NCBI GenBank assembly: GCA_036559195.1
Contig: DATBTN010000027.1
Span: forward strand, 1-55,668
Direction: 5' to 3'
DNA: 55,668 bases
DNA from: Candidatus Baltobacteraceae bacterium
Lineage (GTDB): Bacteria; Vulcanimicrobiota; Vulcanimicrobiia; Vulcanimicrobiales; Vulcanimicrobiaceae
The notes under the pieces were generated by a model. That model was not told the origin of the DNA and ran no database searches. It worked only from the letters and a program-made list of their open reading frames with translations. Positions 25,175-33,224 of the stretch are shown here, piece by piece; within the stretch, counting starts at the first letter, position 1; each line of letters begins with the position of its first letter. The position numbers were made by a program, and so were the translations under genes.

Positions 25175-25969
25175 CTATTTCGATTTCCAGTTGGGCTTGC
25201 GCTTTTCGAGGAAGGCGCTCGTGCCTTCTTTGAAGTCGTCGGTATTGACCAGCGTGCCGAATTCCAGCGCCTCGAGTTCGAGGGCGTCGGGCAACGCGAG
25301 ATGCGCGCCGCCGTTGATCGCGCGCTTGCAGGCCTCGATCGCGAGCGGCGCCTTCGCGGCGATCGTGTGCGCGATCTTGCGCGCGGTTTCGAGAAGCTCG
25401 GCGAGCGGAACGACTTTCTGCACCAAGCCGATACGCAGCGCTTCCTGCGCGTCGATCATCTCGCCGGTCAGACAGAGATACATCGCCATGCCGCGCCCCA
25501 CGAGGCGCGTCGTGCGCTGCGAGCCGCCGTAGCCGGGAATGAGGCCCAGGTTGACTTCGGGCTGACCGAAGCGCGCGTTTTCGCTCGCGATCCGAATGTC
25601 GGCGGCCATCGCAAGTTCGCAGCCGCCGCCGAGCGCGAAGCCGTTGATCGCCATAATCACTGGTTTGCGCAATCGCTCGATCTGCAGCGTGACGGCTTGA
25701 CCGACGCGCGCTTTCTCGGCGCCTTCGACCGCATTCGGCAGCGCGTTGAGTTCCCCGATATCGGCACCGGCGGCGAAGGCTTTTTCGCCCGAGCCGGTGA
25801 TCACGATCGCGCGCACGTCGAGGTTGCGTTCGAGCTCGAGCAACGCCAACGACAACTCGCCGAGCACGCGGGCGTTGAGGGCGTTGAGCACGGCCGGCCG
25901 ATTGAGCGTAATCGTCGCGACGAATCCGTCGCTTTCGACCAGGATGTTCTCGAACGGCGCGTTAGGCAT
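25175..25969 (-). CDS. enoyl-CoA hydratase
   Basis: A 264-residue crotonase-fold enzyme that hydrates enoyl-CoA to 3-hydroxyacyl-CoA. The oxyanion-hole motif KAFAAGADI (63-71) and both catalytic glutamates (Glu118 in GGGCELAMAADI and Glu138 in FGQPEVNLG), 20 residues apart, are present, which supports true hydratase activity rather than another crotonase reaction. It overlaps the end of the dehydrogenase gene by 8 bases, so the pair is one operon with the dehydrogenase first. Confidence 0.94.
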   Translation of the reverse strand: MPNAPFENILVESDGFVATITLNRPAVLNALNARVLGELSLALLELERNLDVRAIVITGSGEKAFAAGADIGELNALPNAVEGAEKARVGQAVTLQIERLRKPVIMAINGFALGGGCELAMAADIRIASENARFGQPEVNLGLIPGYGGSQRTTRLVGRGMAMYLCLTGEMIDAQEALRIGLVQKVVPLAELLETARKIAHTIAAKAPLAIEACKRAINGGAHLALPDALELEALEFGTLVNTDDFKEGTSAFLEKRKPNWKSK

Positions 25970-26813
25970 AGTCGTAGAAGCCCTTCCCGCTCTTGCGACC
26001 GAACTGGCCGGCCAAAACCATGCGTTTGAGCAGCGTCGGCGGTGCCATCATCGGGTCTTTGAACTCGTCAAACATGATCTGCGCGATATAGTAGGTCGTA
26101 TCGAGCCCCACGAAGTCGAGCAGTTCGAGCGGGCCCATCGGATATCCGCAGCCGAGCTTCATGCCCTTATCGATGTCTTCTTTGCTCGCCAGGCCCTCTT
26201 CGTAGACGCGGATCGCGTAGAGCAGATACGGGACGAGGAGGCGATTCACCACGAAACCGGGCGTGTCTTTCGCGAGGATAGGCTCTTTGCCGAGCTTGCG
26301 CGCGAAAACGAACAGCGAGTCCACCACGTCCTGCGTGGTGGCGATCGTCTTGACGACTTCGACGAGTTTCATCAGCGGAACCGGATTGAAGAAGTGCAGG
26401 CCGGCGACCCGATTGGGGCGCTTGGTCTTGGCCCCGAGTTCGATAACGCACAGGCTCGAGGTGTTCGTGCAGACGATCGCGTCGGGAGCGAGCAACTCGT
26501 CGAGCGTTTTGAAGAGATCGACTTTAATCGCGACGTTCTCGACGATGGCTTCGATGACCAGATCGCAGTCCTTAAGGTCCCGAACGTCGGTCGTTGCTTT
26601 GATGCGTGCGAACGCGGCGTCGCGCTCCGCTTGGCCGAGTTTTTGCTTCTCGACGAATTTATCGAGCGATTTTCCGATGGCAGCCAAGCCGCGCTGCAGC
26701 GGCGCGTCGGCAACCTCCATTAAAACGACGTCGAATCCGGCGCTCGCGGCGGTCTGCGCGATGCCGTTGCCCATGAGCCCGGCACCGCAGACCCCGACCT
26801 TGCGAATCTCCAC
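25962..26813 (-). CDS. 3-hydroxybutyryl-CoA (3-hydroxyacyl-CoA) dehydrogenase
   Basis: A 283-residue NAD-dependent dehydrogenase. The Rossmann motif GVCGAGLMGNGIAQ (7-20), catalytic His140 in AGLHFFNPVPLMKLVE, and KDTPGFVVNRLL with YPMGPLELLDFVGLD of the C-terminal domain are typical of the Hbd/PaaH type. The GTG at 26813 was chosen for its AGGAGAT ribosome binding site and because the family length is about 282. With enoyl-CoA hydratase it forms two successive steps of short-chain acyl-CoA metabolism; thiolase nearby supplies the third. Confidence 0.95.
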   Translation of the reverse strand: MEIRKVGVCGAGLMGNGIAQTAASAGFDVVLMEVADAPLQRGLAAIGKSLDKFVEKQKLGQAERDAAFARIKATTDVRDLKDCDLVIEAIVENVAIKVDLFKTLDELLAPDAIVCTNTSSLCVIELGAKTKRPNRVAGLHFFNPVPLMKLVEVVKTIATTQDVVDSLFVFARKLGKEPILAKDTPGFVVNRLLVPYLLYAIRVYEEGLASKEDIDKGMKLGCGYPMGPLELLDFVGLDTTYYIAQIMFDEFKDPMMAPPTLLKRMVLAGQFGRKSGKGFYDYA

Positions 26814-26872
26814 AACATCTCCTAAAACGTATGGCCGCCCCAACATCGCTGGGGCGGGTCGGGGTTATGCAA

Positions 26873-26902
26873 TTGCGTCGCCGGAACCTTTGCGGCTATA
26901 CT
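26873..26902 (+). promoter_or_regulatory. sigma70-like promoter ahead of phoU
   Basis: TTGCGT (26873-26878) and TATACT (26897-26902) are 18 bases apart and the -10 box is close to consensus. It lies about 57 bases before the phoU start, in the divergent gap with the dehydrogenase gene. A possible hairpin (gccccaacatcgctggggc, about 26837-26855) lies just upstream. Predicted from sequence only. Confidence 0.5.
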
Positions 26903-26958
26903 AAAGGGAACATTGCGGCTTCGGCTGTTGCTTTTTTGTGTTGGGAGGGGTGTAGAGC

Positions 26959-27594
26959 GTGCGGACGGCTTATCACGAGGCGCTGGAGTCCACACGGCTG
27001 GACGTCGTTCGGCTTGGGGCCCTGACCGGCGACGCGATCCGCGTCTCCGTCGAGGCACTCGAGCGTCGCGATACCGCCGCGGCCGCCCGCGTCATTGCCG
27101 GCGACGATATCGTCGACGACCTCCGCCGCAAAATCGAAGCGTCGTGCATCGAGCTGATCTGGCGCCAGCAACCGGTAGCCGGGGAATTGCGCGAAATTGC
27201 GGCGATGCTCGAAATCGCTACCGACCTCGAACGCGTCGGCGATTACGCCGTCGATATCTCGAAACACGCGATCAAACTCGCCGACGTTCCGCTGCGGCCG
27301 GCGCGCGTGGAAATCGATCGCATCGCCAGCGTCGCCCACACGACGCTGGTCGACGCAATGCGTGCGTATACCGAACGCGACGCCGAACTTGCCGAACGCG
27401 TGATCGAATCCGACGATGAAGTGGATCGCCTCTACAAGCGCGGCGTCAAAGCACTGCAGGAAGAGATGCAGGCCGACCCCGAGATGGTAAAAGCCGGAAC
27501 GCGCATGCTGTTCGTGCTCGCCGCGTTGGAGCGCGTCGGCGACCGAGCGAATAACATCTCCTGGCACACCAAAGGCATGATCGGCGCGATTTGA
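26959..27594 (+). CDS. phoU: phosphate-uptake regulator PhoU
   Basis: A 211-residue helical protein made of two PhoU repeats, each three helices. DLERVGDYAVDISKHAIKL (about 93-111) and ALERVGDRANNISWHT (about 190-205) are the paired metal-binding motifs (E/DxxxD) of the family. PhoU normally restrains the PstSCAB transporter and PhoR kinase. No pst or pho genes are in this window, so its partner must lie elsewhere. It starts with GTG after a GGAGG. Its stop overlaps the next start (TTGA). Confidence 0.93.
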   Translation: MRTAYHEALESTRLDVVRLGALTGDAIRVSVEALERRDTAAAARVIAGDDIVDDLRRKIEASCIELIWRQQPVAGELREIAAMLEIATDLERVGDYAVDISKHAIKLADVPLRPARVEIDRIASVAHTTLVDAMRAYTERDAELAERVIESDDEVDRLYKRGVKALQEEMQADPEMVKAGTRMLFVLAALERVGDRANNISWHTKGMIGAI

Positions 27595-28745
27595 GGCAAC
27601 CGCCCCTCGCGCGCGACCTTTTCGCCGTCACCGAACGCTACACGTATCTCAATCACGCCGCCGTCGGCGTACTTCCCCAACCGACGCGCGCGTCGCTTCA
27701 CGAATTTATCGAAGGCCAAGCGACCGGCGGTTTGATGGGCGTGCTCGGTTACGAATTGGATCTGCCGCGCTATCGCGAGCGGATCGGTGCGTACGTCGGC
27801 GCGACCGGAGCGGAGATCGCGCTGCTGCGCAATACGGGCGACGGCGCCAACGCGATTGCGAGCGGATTTCCCTGGGAACCGGGCGACGAAGTGATCTTGC
27901 CGGATGACGAATTTCCCTCCAACGCGTGGCCCTGGGTGGCGCTGCGCTCGCGCGGGGTGAACGTGCGTTTCGTCGAGCGCGCGCGCGAGCGCATGACGCC
28001 CGGCGTGCTGCGGCGCATGCTTACGCCGCGCACGAAGGTCGTTACCGTCTCGTGGGTCGGATTCGCCGACGGATATCGCTACGATCTCGCGGGGCTCGCA
28101 GAGGTCGCGCACGCAAACGGCTCGTTGTTGTGCGTCGACGCGATTCAAGGGCTCGGCGCGTTTCCGATCGACGTGCGCGCGAGCGGCATCGACGTGCTCT
28201 ATTGCGCCGGAGCGAAATGGATGATGGCGCTCCAGGGCGTCGGATTTCTCTACGTGCGCGCGAATCTGCTCGATCGTCTGAGCGTGGCCGCTCCGGGATG
28301 GCGGTCCGCCGCGAACATGTGGGACTTTTACGCCTACGATCAGCCTTTGGCGCAAGACGCGTCGCGCTTCGAAGGCGGTACGCCGAACTTCATCGGAGCG
28401 CTCTCGCTCGCTTCCTCGATCGACGTCTTCGAGTCGGCGGGAACCGATCGCATCGCGAGCCACGTTCTATCGTTGACCGATCGGCTGGTCGAAGGGCTGC
28501 TGCGTATCGGTTGTTCCGTGCAATCGATGCGCGGTGAGAACTGCTCCTCGGGAATCGTGACCTTTTCCGCCGATGGAAGCGATTCGATCGCCCTCGGCCA
28601 AGCGCTCCAGCGCGAGGGAATTATCACCACCTATCGCGCGAATGGCGTGCGCGTTGCACCGCACGGGTATAACACCGAAGCGGAGATCGACCGGCTCGTC
28701 GAGGCGGTCGCGGCTTGTAAGAAAGAAGATCTGTGCTCCCGATAA
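27591..28745 (+). CDS. class V aminotransferase (cysteine-desulfurase fold)
   Basis: A 384-residue PLP enzyme. TYLNHAAVGVLPQPTR starts the fold; LLRNTGDGANAIASGFPW binds the phosphate; CVDAIQGLGAFPIDV carries the PLP aspartate, and Lys209 in YCAGAKWMM is the Schiff-base lysine. There is no clear catalytic cysteine loop of the NifS/SufS kind, so an aminotransferase, lyase or epimerase-like role is as likely as a desulfurase. It is coupled to phoU by a TTGA overlap. Confidence 0.9.
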   Translation: MRQPPLARDLFAVTERYTYLNHAAVGVLPQPTRASLHEFIEGQATGGLMGVLGYELDLPRYRERIGAYVGATGAEIALLRNTGDGANAIASGFPWEPGDEVILPDDEFPSNAWPWVALRSRGVNVRFVERARERMTPGVLRRMLTPRTKVVTVSWVGFADGYRYDLAGLAEVAHANGSLLCVDAIQGLGAFPIDVRASGIDVLYCAGAKWMMALQGVGFLYVRANLLDRLSVAAPGWRSAANMWDFYAYDQPLAQDASRFEGGTPNFIGALSLASSIDVFESAGTDRIASHVLSLTDRLVEGLLRIGCSVQSMRGENCSSGIVTFSADGSDSIALGQALQREGIITTYRANGVRVAPHGYNTEAEIDRLVEAVAACKKEDLCSR

Positions 28746-29395
28746 TCTTTACGCTCGCGCTCGACACGACGTTCGCACCGGGACCGCCCGACGGCACCTA
28801 CTCGTACACCGAAACGTTTCAGGGCCAGCCGGCCGGCAAGACGACCGTCACGGTCAAGCGCGATGCCTCGAGTATCACGGCCAGCGAGAGCGCGTCGATT
28901 TCGGCGATGGGCCATGCGATCGCGGGTACCAACACGCTTACGCTGGGCGCGTCGACGCTCGCGCCGGCGACCTACGACGCAACGTACGCGATCGATAGCG
29001 CTCGCACGGTCCACGCGCGGCTCAACGTGAGCGGATCGTCGGCGAGCGAAAGCAACGATCTCGTCGGCCCCAAGAGTTTTAGTTTAGCGACCGGTGTGAA
29101 GGGCTTTGCGGTCGTCGACGGCGGCTTCATGTCCGGCACGATGTTTCTGCCCGCGCAAGAGGCGATCGCGCACGGCGCGCCGCTGCTCGGCGTCGTTCCG
29201 TCGTTCGGCGTGAGCCTTCCGATTAGCGCCGGTGCCGCGTTCAAGCCGGATCGACCGCACGGCGTGCCGGCGGCCGACAGCGTTCTCGCCGTAGCCGGTC
29301 AGCAGCCGTTTAACGTGTGGTACGATCCCAAAACGATGGTCGTCGATGAAGTGGACGTCCCGTCGCAACGATCGAGCGTGCTGCGCACGCTCTAG
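28733..29395 (+). CDS. exported protein of unknown function
   Basis: A 220-residue beta-rich protein. It has a short hydrophobic N-terminus (LPIIFTLALDTTFA) that may be a weak signal peptide, then a domain starting PDGTYSYTETFQGQPAGKTTVTVKRDASS, repeated Ser/Thr-rich strands, and a C-terminal FNVWYDPKTMVVDEVDVPSQ. No cysteines are seen. The pattern resembles periplasmic beta-barrel or lipocalin-like hypothetical proteins, without a recognised family. The GTG at 28733 overlaps the aminotransferase by 13 bases. Its stop is interlocked with that of the convergent gene. Confidence 0.75.
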   Translation: MLPIIFTLALDTTFAPGPPDGTYSYTETFQGQPAGKTTVTVKRDASSITASESASISAMGHAIAGTNTLTLGASTLAPATYDATYAIDSARTVHARLNVSGSSASESNDLVGPKSFSLATGVKGFAVVDGGFMSGTMFLPAQEAIAHGAPLLGVVPSFGVSLPISAGAAFKPDRPHGVPAADSVLAVAGQQPFNVWYDPKTMVVDEVDVPSQRSSVLRTL

Positions 29396-30834
29396 TTCCC
29401 GTCCTCTTTAACCATGCAGGGAGCCATCACGGCATCGGTCATTCCGTGGATGAGGCGCTTGTCGGCGGGGGCGACCGTTGCGAGAATGCCGCCGAGCTGC
29501 ACGGTCTCGCCGGTTACGAAATAGTACGGACAGAGCCGCACGCGCCCGTCGAACGTGCGGATCTCGTCTTTTTCGCGATCGAGAAATTGCTGACGCACGC
29601 GCTTACCCTTGCGGAAACGCTGCAAGATGCGCGGCGTCTTCGCAAAATCGCGTATCGACTCCGAGAGCACGGCCGTCCAATCGTCCTTCGAAAGATCGTT
29701 GGCGACTTTGACGCCGCGCGACCCCCATGCGAGCTCCGAGAAACCCGATGGCTTCACGACGAAGTCGCGTTCGCTCTTGCCGAGTTGCACGAGCGACATC
29801 CAATCGCTAATCGGCGCGCCGCCTGCCTCGAGGCCGTAAATGACGCCCTGCGGCGCCAACGGATGCGGATCGATCACCCACGTCTGCGGGAAGAGCGTTT
29901 TGAGACGCGCGTAAATATCGCGGCCCTGCTTGCCGAGTTCGTTTTGCCACAGTTGACCGAGCAACGGATGGTGGAGCAGCGCGAACGAGAGTTTCTCTTC
30001 CATGTGCGCCTTGGGCGGAGGCGTCATCTTCACGCGATTGTGCCGCGCCGCGTACAGCATCAGCTCTTGTTTCGGGACGTTGAGCAGATCGAATAGTTCG
30101 AAATTGCGATACAGCGTGTCGATTTTTTCTTCGCGTCCATCGGGCAGCCGCACGAAGAGCGCCTCTTCGGTAAAAACGATGTCCTGCGGCGCGCAGACGT
30201 GCGCGCTCGCGAGCCCTTCGCGGGTGACGGCCTCGGCAAGCCACGTCATCTCCGGCCGATAGTCCGCCGACTCCTCGGAGACGACGATCGCCACCATCGG
30301 TTTCTCTTTGCCGCTCGCCGCCGCGATCATCGCGCCAAAGGCGTGCGGCATGCCGTGCGCGCCGCCGACGCTCTCCATTCCGAGCTTGCAATATGCCTCG
30401 CCCATCGCCCCCGTGAAGCCCATGCCTCCCGGCACGCTGTCGAGTTCTGCGGCCGCGAACCCGTCATCGGTCAGAATCAGATCCGGCCGAATAACCCCCG
30501 GAATCTCTTGCTTGAACCGATTCTGCCGCGCCAGTCGCACGATGTGCTCGGGCTTCCCTTGATCTAAATACTCCGAGATAAACGCCGGAGCCGTTCCGCG
30601 CGCGCTGCGGTTATAGAGCGCATTGAGGGCCCGGTAGAACGCCAGCAGATCGCCGCCGATCGTCCCGAGACGCTCGAACGATTGGGGGGATAATGCAAAC
30701 GGCTCGGGGCTGAGCCTCCAAGCGATCCGATCTTCCGCGTTCTCTACTTTAAAGAGTCCCGGCGGAATCGTTTCGTATAGGAAGTGGGCTTGCTCGCGAG
30801 CCGTGAGATTAGGCGAAAACGCCGTACAGGCCAT
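29392..30834 (-). CDS. conserved protein of ATP-grasp-like appearance
   Basis: A soluble 480-residue protein with no signal peptide. AAELDSVPGGMGFTG (about 128-142) and, near residue 350, RDFVVKPSGFSELAWGSRGV resemble the acidic/metal and phosphate-binding elements of ATP-grasp enzymes, in an order like circularly permuted or glutathionylspermidine-synthase-like members. EIRTFDGRVRLCPYYFVTGE near the C-terminus fits the same fold. This is a weak, pattern-based guess; it could be an unrelated conserved family. The ATG at 30834 was chosen; an upstream TTG at 30861 is possible. No partner genes hint at a substrate. Confidence 0.72.
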   Translation of the reverse strand: MACTAFSPNLTAREQAHFLYETIPPGLFKVENAEDRIAWRLSPEPFALSPQSFERLGTIGGDLLAFYRALNALYNRSARGTAPAFISEYLDQGKPEHIVRLARQNRFKQEIPGVIRPDLILTDDGFAAAELDSVPGGMGFTGAMGEAYCKLGMESVGGAHGMPHAFGAMIAAASGKEKPMVAIVVSEESADYRPEMTWLAEAVTREGLASAHVCAPQDIVFTEEALFVRLPDGREEKIDTLYRNFELFDLLNVPKQELMLYAARHNRVKMTPPPKAHMEEKLSFALLHHPLLGQLWQNELGKQGRDIYARLKTLFPQTWVIDPHPLAPQGVIYGLEAGGAPISDWMSLVQLGKSERDFVVKPSGFSELAWGSRGVKVANDLSKDDWTAVLSESIRDFAKTPRILQRFRKGKRVRQQFLDREKDEIRTFDGRVRLCPYYFVTGETVQLGGILATVAPADKRLIHGMTDAVMAPCMVKEDGN

Positions 30835-30963
30835 GGTGAAAATCAGACTCCGTACCGACAACCGTCGGGGATCTTGGAATTGTTAAACGCGATATAGCGA
30901 CGGCGAAGCATCGACTTGTAAAATCCCTGCGGGGCCGGTTGGGTTGCACCCGGGGAGCGGTCG

Positions 30964-31353
30964 TTACTTAATGGTGATCGCGCCGGGGGTTAGCATAGCG
31001 GACTCGATGTGGATGAGACCGTTGCGTAGAACCAGGGTGAGGTGCAGCGTCCCGGTGAGGCCGAGACGGTCCAAGGCGACGTCTTCGATGACGCGCGAGG
31101 GGTCGAGGCCGGCGATAAAGTGGAGCGTGGAATTTCCCGTAAACGACCCGTGCGGCGCGGCGTAGGTCTCGGTGACCGCGACCGCCGTCTCGTGGCCGGA
31201 TTGGCCCGGGGCGCTCGAGTCCACGCAGTACGAGGCCGTGACCGGGGTGCCGCGCACCGTGAGCGTCTCGCGCGTGCAGTGGCCGGCGGGCTGGGCGATC
31301 GCGGCGGTTCCCAGGCTGAAGAAGAGAATCGCCGTTACGAGTAGTCGCTGCAT
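30964..31353 (-). CDS. small secreted protein of unknown function
   Basis: A 129-residue exported protein. The ATG at 31353 has AGGAGC upstream and a clean signal peptide ending AIAQ near residue 20. The mature part is beta-rich (GSFTGNSTLHFIAGLDPSRV, LTGTLHLTLVLRNGLI) with two cysteines (HCTRE and YCVDS) that may pair. The open frame continues upstream into the HAD gene on the opposite strand and is not coding there. No family is recognised. Confidence 0.72.
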   Translation of the reverse strand: MQRLLVTAILFFSLGTAAIAQPAGHCTRETLTVRGTPVTASYCVDSSAPGQSGHETAVAVTETYAAPHGSFTGNSTLHFIAGLDPSRVIEDVALDRLGLTGTLHLTLVLRNGLIHIESAMLTPGAITIK

Positions 31354-31462
31354 GTGTGATGCTCCTAAGCAATCAACGAAGGGGTCCATCGAAAGGTTGC
31401 ATGCCCGGGACTGCGACTCCGCCTGGAGGCGCTTCGTTGACAGCGGGTATACCATAGGAACG

Positions 31463-32281
31463 ATGCGCTTCGACCTTATCGCCCTCGATCTCGACGGCAC
31501 GCTCCTCGATTCCAAAGAGCAAGTCTCGCCCCGTAACCGCCAAGCTATTCGGGCCGCGCTGGACGCCGGTATTCGCATCGTGCTAGTCACGGGCCGGGGC
31601 GTGGACACGCCGATTCGCATCAGCAAAGAGTTGGGACTAAATCTGCCGGTGATCTGCGCTCACGGCGCGCTCACGAAGGACTTCGGTGCGAATCGTACGC
31701 TCGGGCATATACCGGTTCCGATTCAATACGCGAAGGCGATGGTCGAGTACGCAGAGGGTCACGGCCTCTCGATTGCCATCTATGCGGAAGAGAAATTCTA
31801 CCGCCTCGAAGGAAGCAAGCTGTTCATGGACGACATGACGGGGCCAACCTGGCAGCAGGTCAAAACGTTTGGCGACGTGATGCATTCCGCGCCGACGTTC
31901 CTGCGCTTCTTGGGTGAGGAATCGGTCGCGGCGATGCGGCGCGAGTTCGGCGATTTGCCGTTGCACTTTAAGTACGAGACGTGGCACGACTTCGTGGAGT
32001 GCGCGGTAACCAGTCGCGACGCAACCAAGGCGCGGGCGCTCGCACGGCTGTGCGCGGACTTCCAAATTACGCCCGACCGGGTCCTGGCCGTGGGCGATTC
32101 GCGTAACGACATTCCGATGCTGCGCTGGGCGGGTCTGGGCGTTGCGATGGGCAACGCGCTGCCCGAAGTACGCGAGGCGGTTCGCTACGTGACGGGCACG
32201 AACGACGAAGACGGCGTCGCGATCGCGCTCGAGCGCTTCGCGCTTGCCGACGGGCCGCGCAGCGAGAAGCGCTCCGCATAA
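31463..32281 (+). CDS. Cof-type HAD phosphatase
   Basis: A 272-residue HAD hydrolase of the Cof subfamily. Motif I is LIALDLDGTLLDSK (Asp9 and Asp11), LVTGRG is motif II, a C2 cap follows (about 85-190), and the acidic motif GDSRNDIPMLRWAGLGVAMGNA (near 210-231) completes the site. Members dephosphorylate sugar phosphates, flavins or similar small molecules; the substrate is unknown. AGGAA precedes the ATG. It is the first gene of a tightly packed run leading into moaD. Confidence 0.92.
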   Translation: MRFDLIALDLDGTLLDSKEQVSPRNRQAIRAALDAGIRIVLVTGRGVDTPIRISKELGLNLPVICAHGALTKDFGANRTLGHIPVPIQYAKAMVEYAEGHGLSIAIYAEEKFYRLEGSKLFMDDMTGPTWQQVKTFGDVMHSAPTFLRFLGEESVAAMRREFGDLPLHFKYETWHDFVECAVTSRDATKARALARLCADFQITPDRVLAVGDSRNDIPMLRWAGLGVAMGNALPEVREAVRYVTGTNDEDGVAIALERFALADGPRSEKRSA

Positions 32282-32283
32282 CC

Positions 32284-32538
32284 ATGCAGAGCACCCCGAC
32301 CCCGGAATACGACGCGCGGCTGCGCGGCATTTTACTGACCCAGGATTGGGAAGCGCTGCGCGAATTCTCGCGCGCGGAGAATCAGATTCCCGACGACATC
32401 TACGGGAAAGACCGGCACTTCTGGGAGACGCTGATGCACAAGCTCATCTGCAACCGCCTCGATACGCTCGGGTTGCACGAAAGCTCCCGCGCGTGGCTGG
32501 CTGCCAACGGCTACACCGCCGATTTGGGCGGGTATTAG
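32284..32538 (+). CDS. small conserved protein ahead of moaD
   Basis: An 84-residue acidic, helical protein lying two bases after the HAD stop and overlapping moaD by one base (TAGTG). It has RLRGILLTQDWEALREFSRAENQIPDDIYGKDRHFWETLMHKLICN, suggesting a compact helical domain. No metal-binding or catalytic motif is visible. Its position inside a coupled gene run makes it likely to be real. The function is unknown. Confidence 0.75.
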   Translation: MQSTPTPEYDARLRGILLTQDWEALREFSRAENQIPDDIYGKDRHFWETLMHKLICNRLDTLGLHESSRAWLAANGYTADLGGY

Positions 32539-32786
32539 TGAACGTGCGCGTACTCGCGTTCGCGCGCATTCGCGAATTGCTCGGATCGGGCGAGTTGACG
32601 TTCGAGCTGCCCGACGGGGCGACGATCGGAGATGTCTGGCAAGCGGCCGTCGATCGCAACGCCGCGATCGCTTCGCTTGCGTCGTCGACGCGCATCGCGC
32701 GTAACGGCCGCGTCGTCGGCGACACGCTCGAATCGGTGCGCGAAGGTGACGAACTAGCGCTCTTACCGCCGGCGGGCGGCGGGTAA
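32538..32786 (+). CDS. moaD: molybdopterin synthase sulfur carrier subunit MoaD
   Basis: An 82-residue ubiquitin-like sulfur carrier. It has a beta-grasp pattern (VRVLAFARIRELLGSGELTFELPDG) and ends in the diagnostic PPAGGG, whose terminal glycine is adenylated and then thiocarboxylated. It transfers sulfur to precursor Z with MoaE to make molybdopterin. The GTG at 32538 shares one base with the stop of the upstream small gene. moaE follows after 3 bases and a MoeB-type activator is 1.1 kb downstream. Confidence 0.93.
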   Translation: MNVRVLAFARIRELLGSGELTFELPDGATIGDVWQAAVDRNAAIASLASSTRIARNGRVVGDTLESVREGDELALLPPAGGG

Positions 32787-32789
32787 GTC

Positions 32790-33224
32790 GTGTTCGTTAT
32801 CGTTCGGGAGCCGCTCGACGCGGCCGCGCTGGCCGAATCGCTAAAAACTGACGGCTGCGGCGCGATCGTAACCTTTGCGGGCGTCGTGCGCGATCGTTCC
32901 GACGACGGCCGGCTCGTGACGGGGCTCGCGTACGAAGCGTACGACGCGCTGGCCGTCGCCGAATTCGAAACGATCGCCGCGGAGGCGCGCGCGCGGTTCG
33001 GACCGTGCGAGATGACTATCGCGCATCGCGCCGGCGACGTGCGGATAGGCGAGGCGGCCGTCGTGGTGGTCGTTGCGGCGCCGCATCGCGGGGCCGCATT
33101 CGATGCCTGCGAGTACGCGATCGACGAACTCAAAGCGCGCGCGCCGATCTGGAAACACGAACGGTACGCAGACGGCGATTCCACTTGGAAAGAAAATACC
33201 GTTCGCACGGAGAGTCGCAGCTGA
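32790..33224 (+). CDS. moaE: molybdopterin synthase catalytic subunit MoaE
   Basis: A 144-residue MoaE. GAIVTFAGVVRDRSDDGR, LAYEAYDALA, IAHRAGDVRIGEAAVVVVVAAPHR and the C-terminal APIWKHERYADGD, which holds the catalytic lysines, are the expected family motifs. It combines with MoaD to form molybdopterin synthase. The start is the GTG at 32790. The next gene (an alpha/beta hydrolase) overlaps its 3' end. Confidence 0.95.
   Translation: MFVIVREPLDAAALAESLKTDGCGAIVTFAGVVRDRSDDGRLVTGLAYEAYDALAVAEFETIAAEARARFGPCEMTIAHRAGDVRIGEAAVVVVVAAPHRGAAFDACEYAIDELKARAPIWKHERYADGDSTWKENTVRTESRS

Noticed and set aside
31437-31442. TTGACA as a -35 box for the Cof-type HAD gene
   Set aside because: No -10-like hexamer lies 15-19 bases downstream; the nearby TATACC is only 5 bases away.
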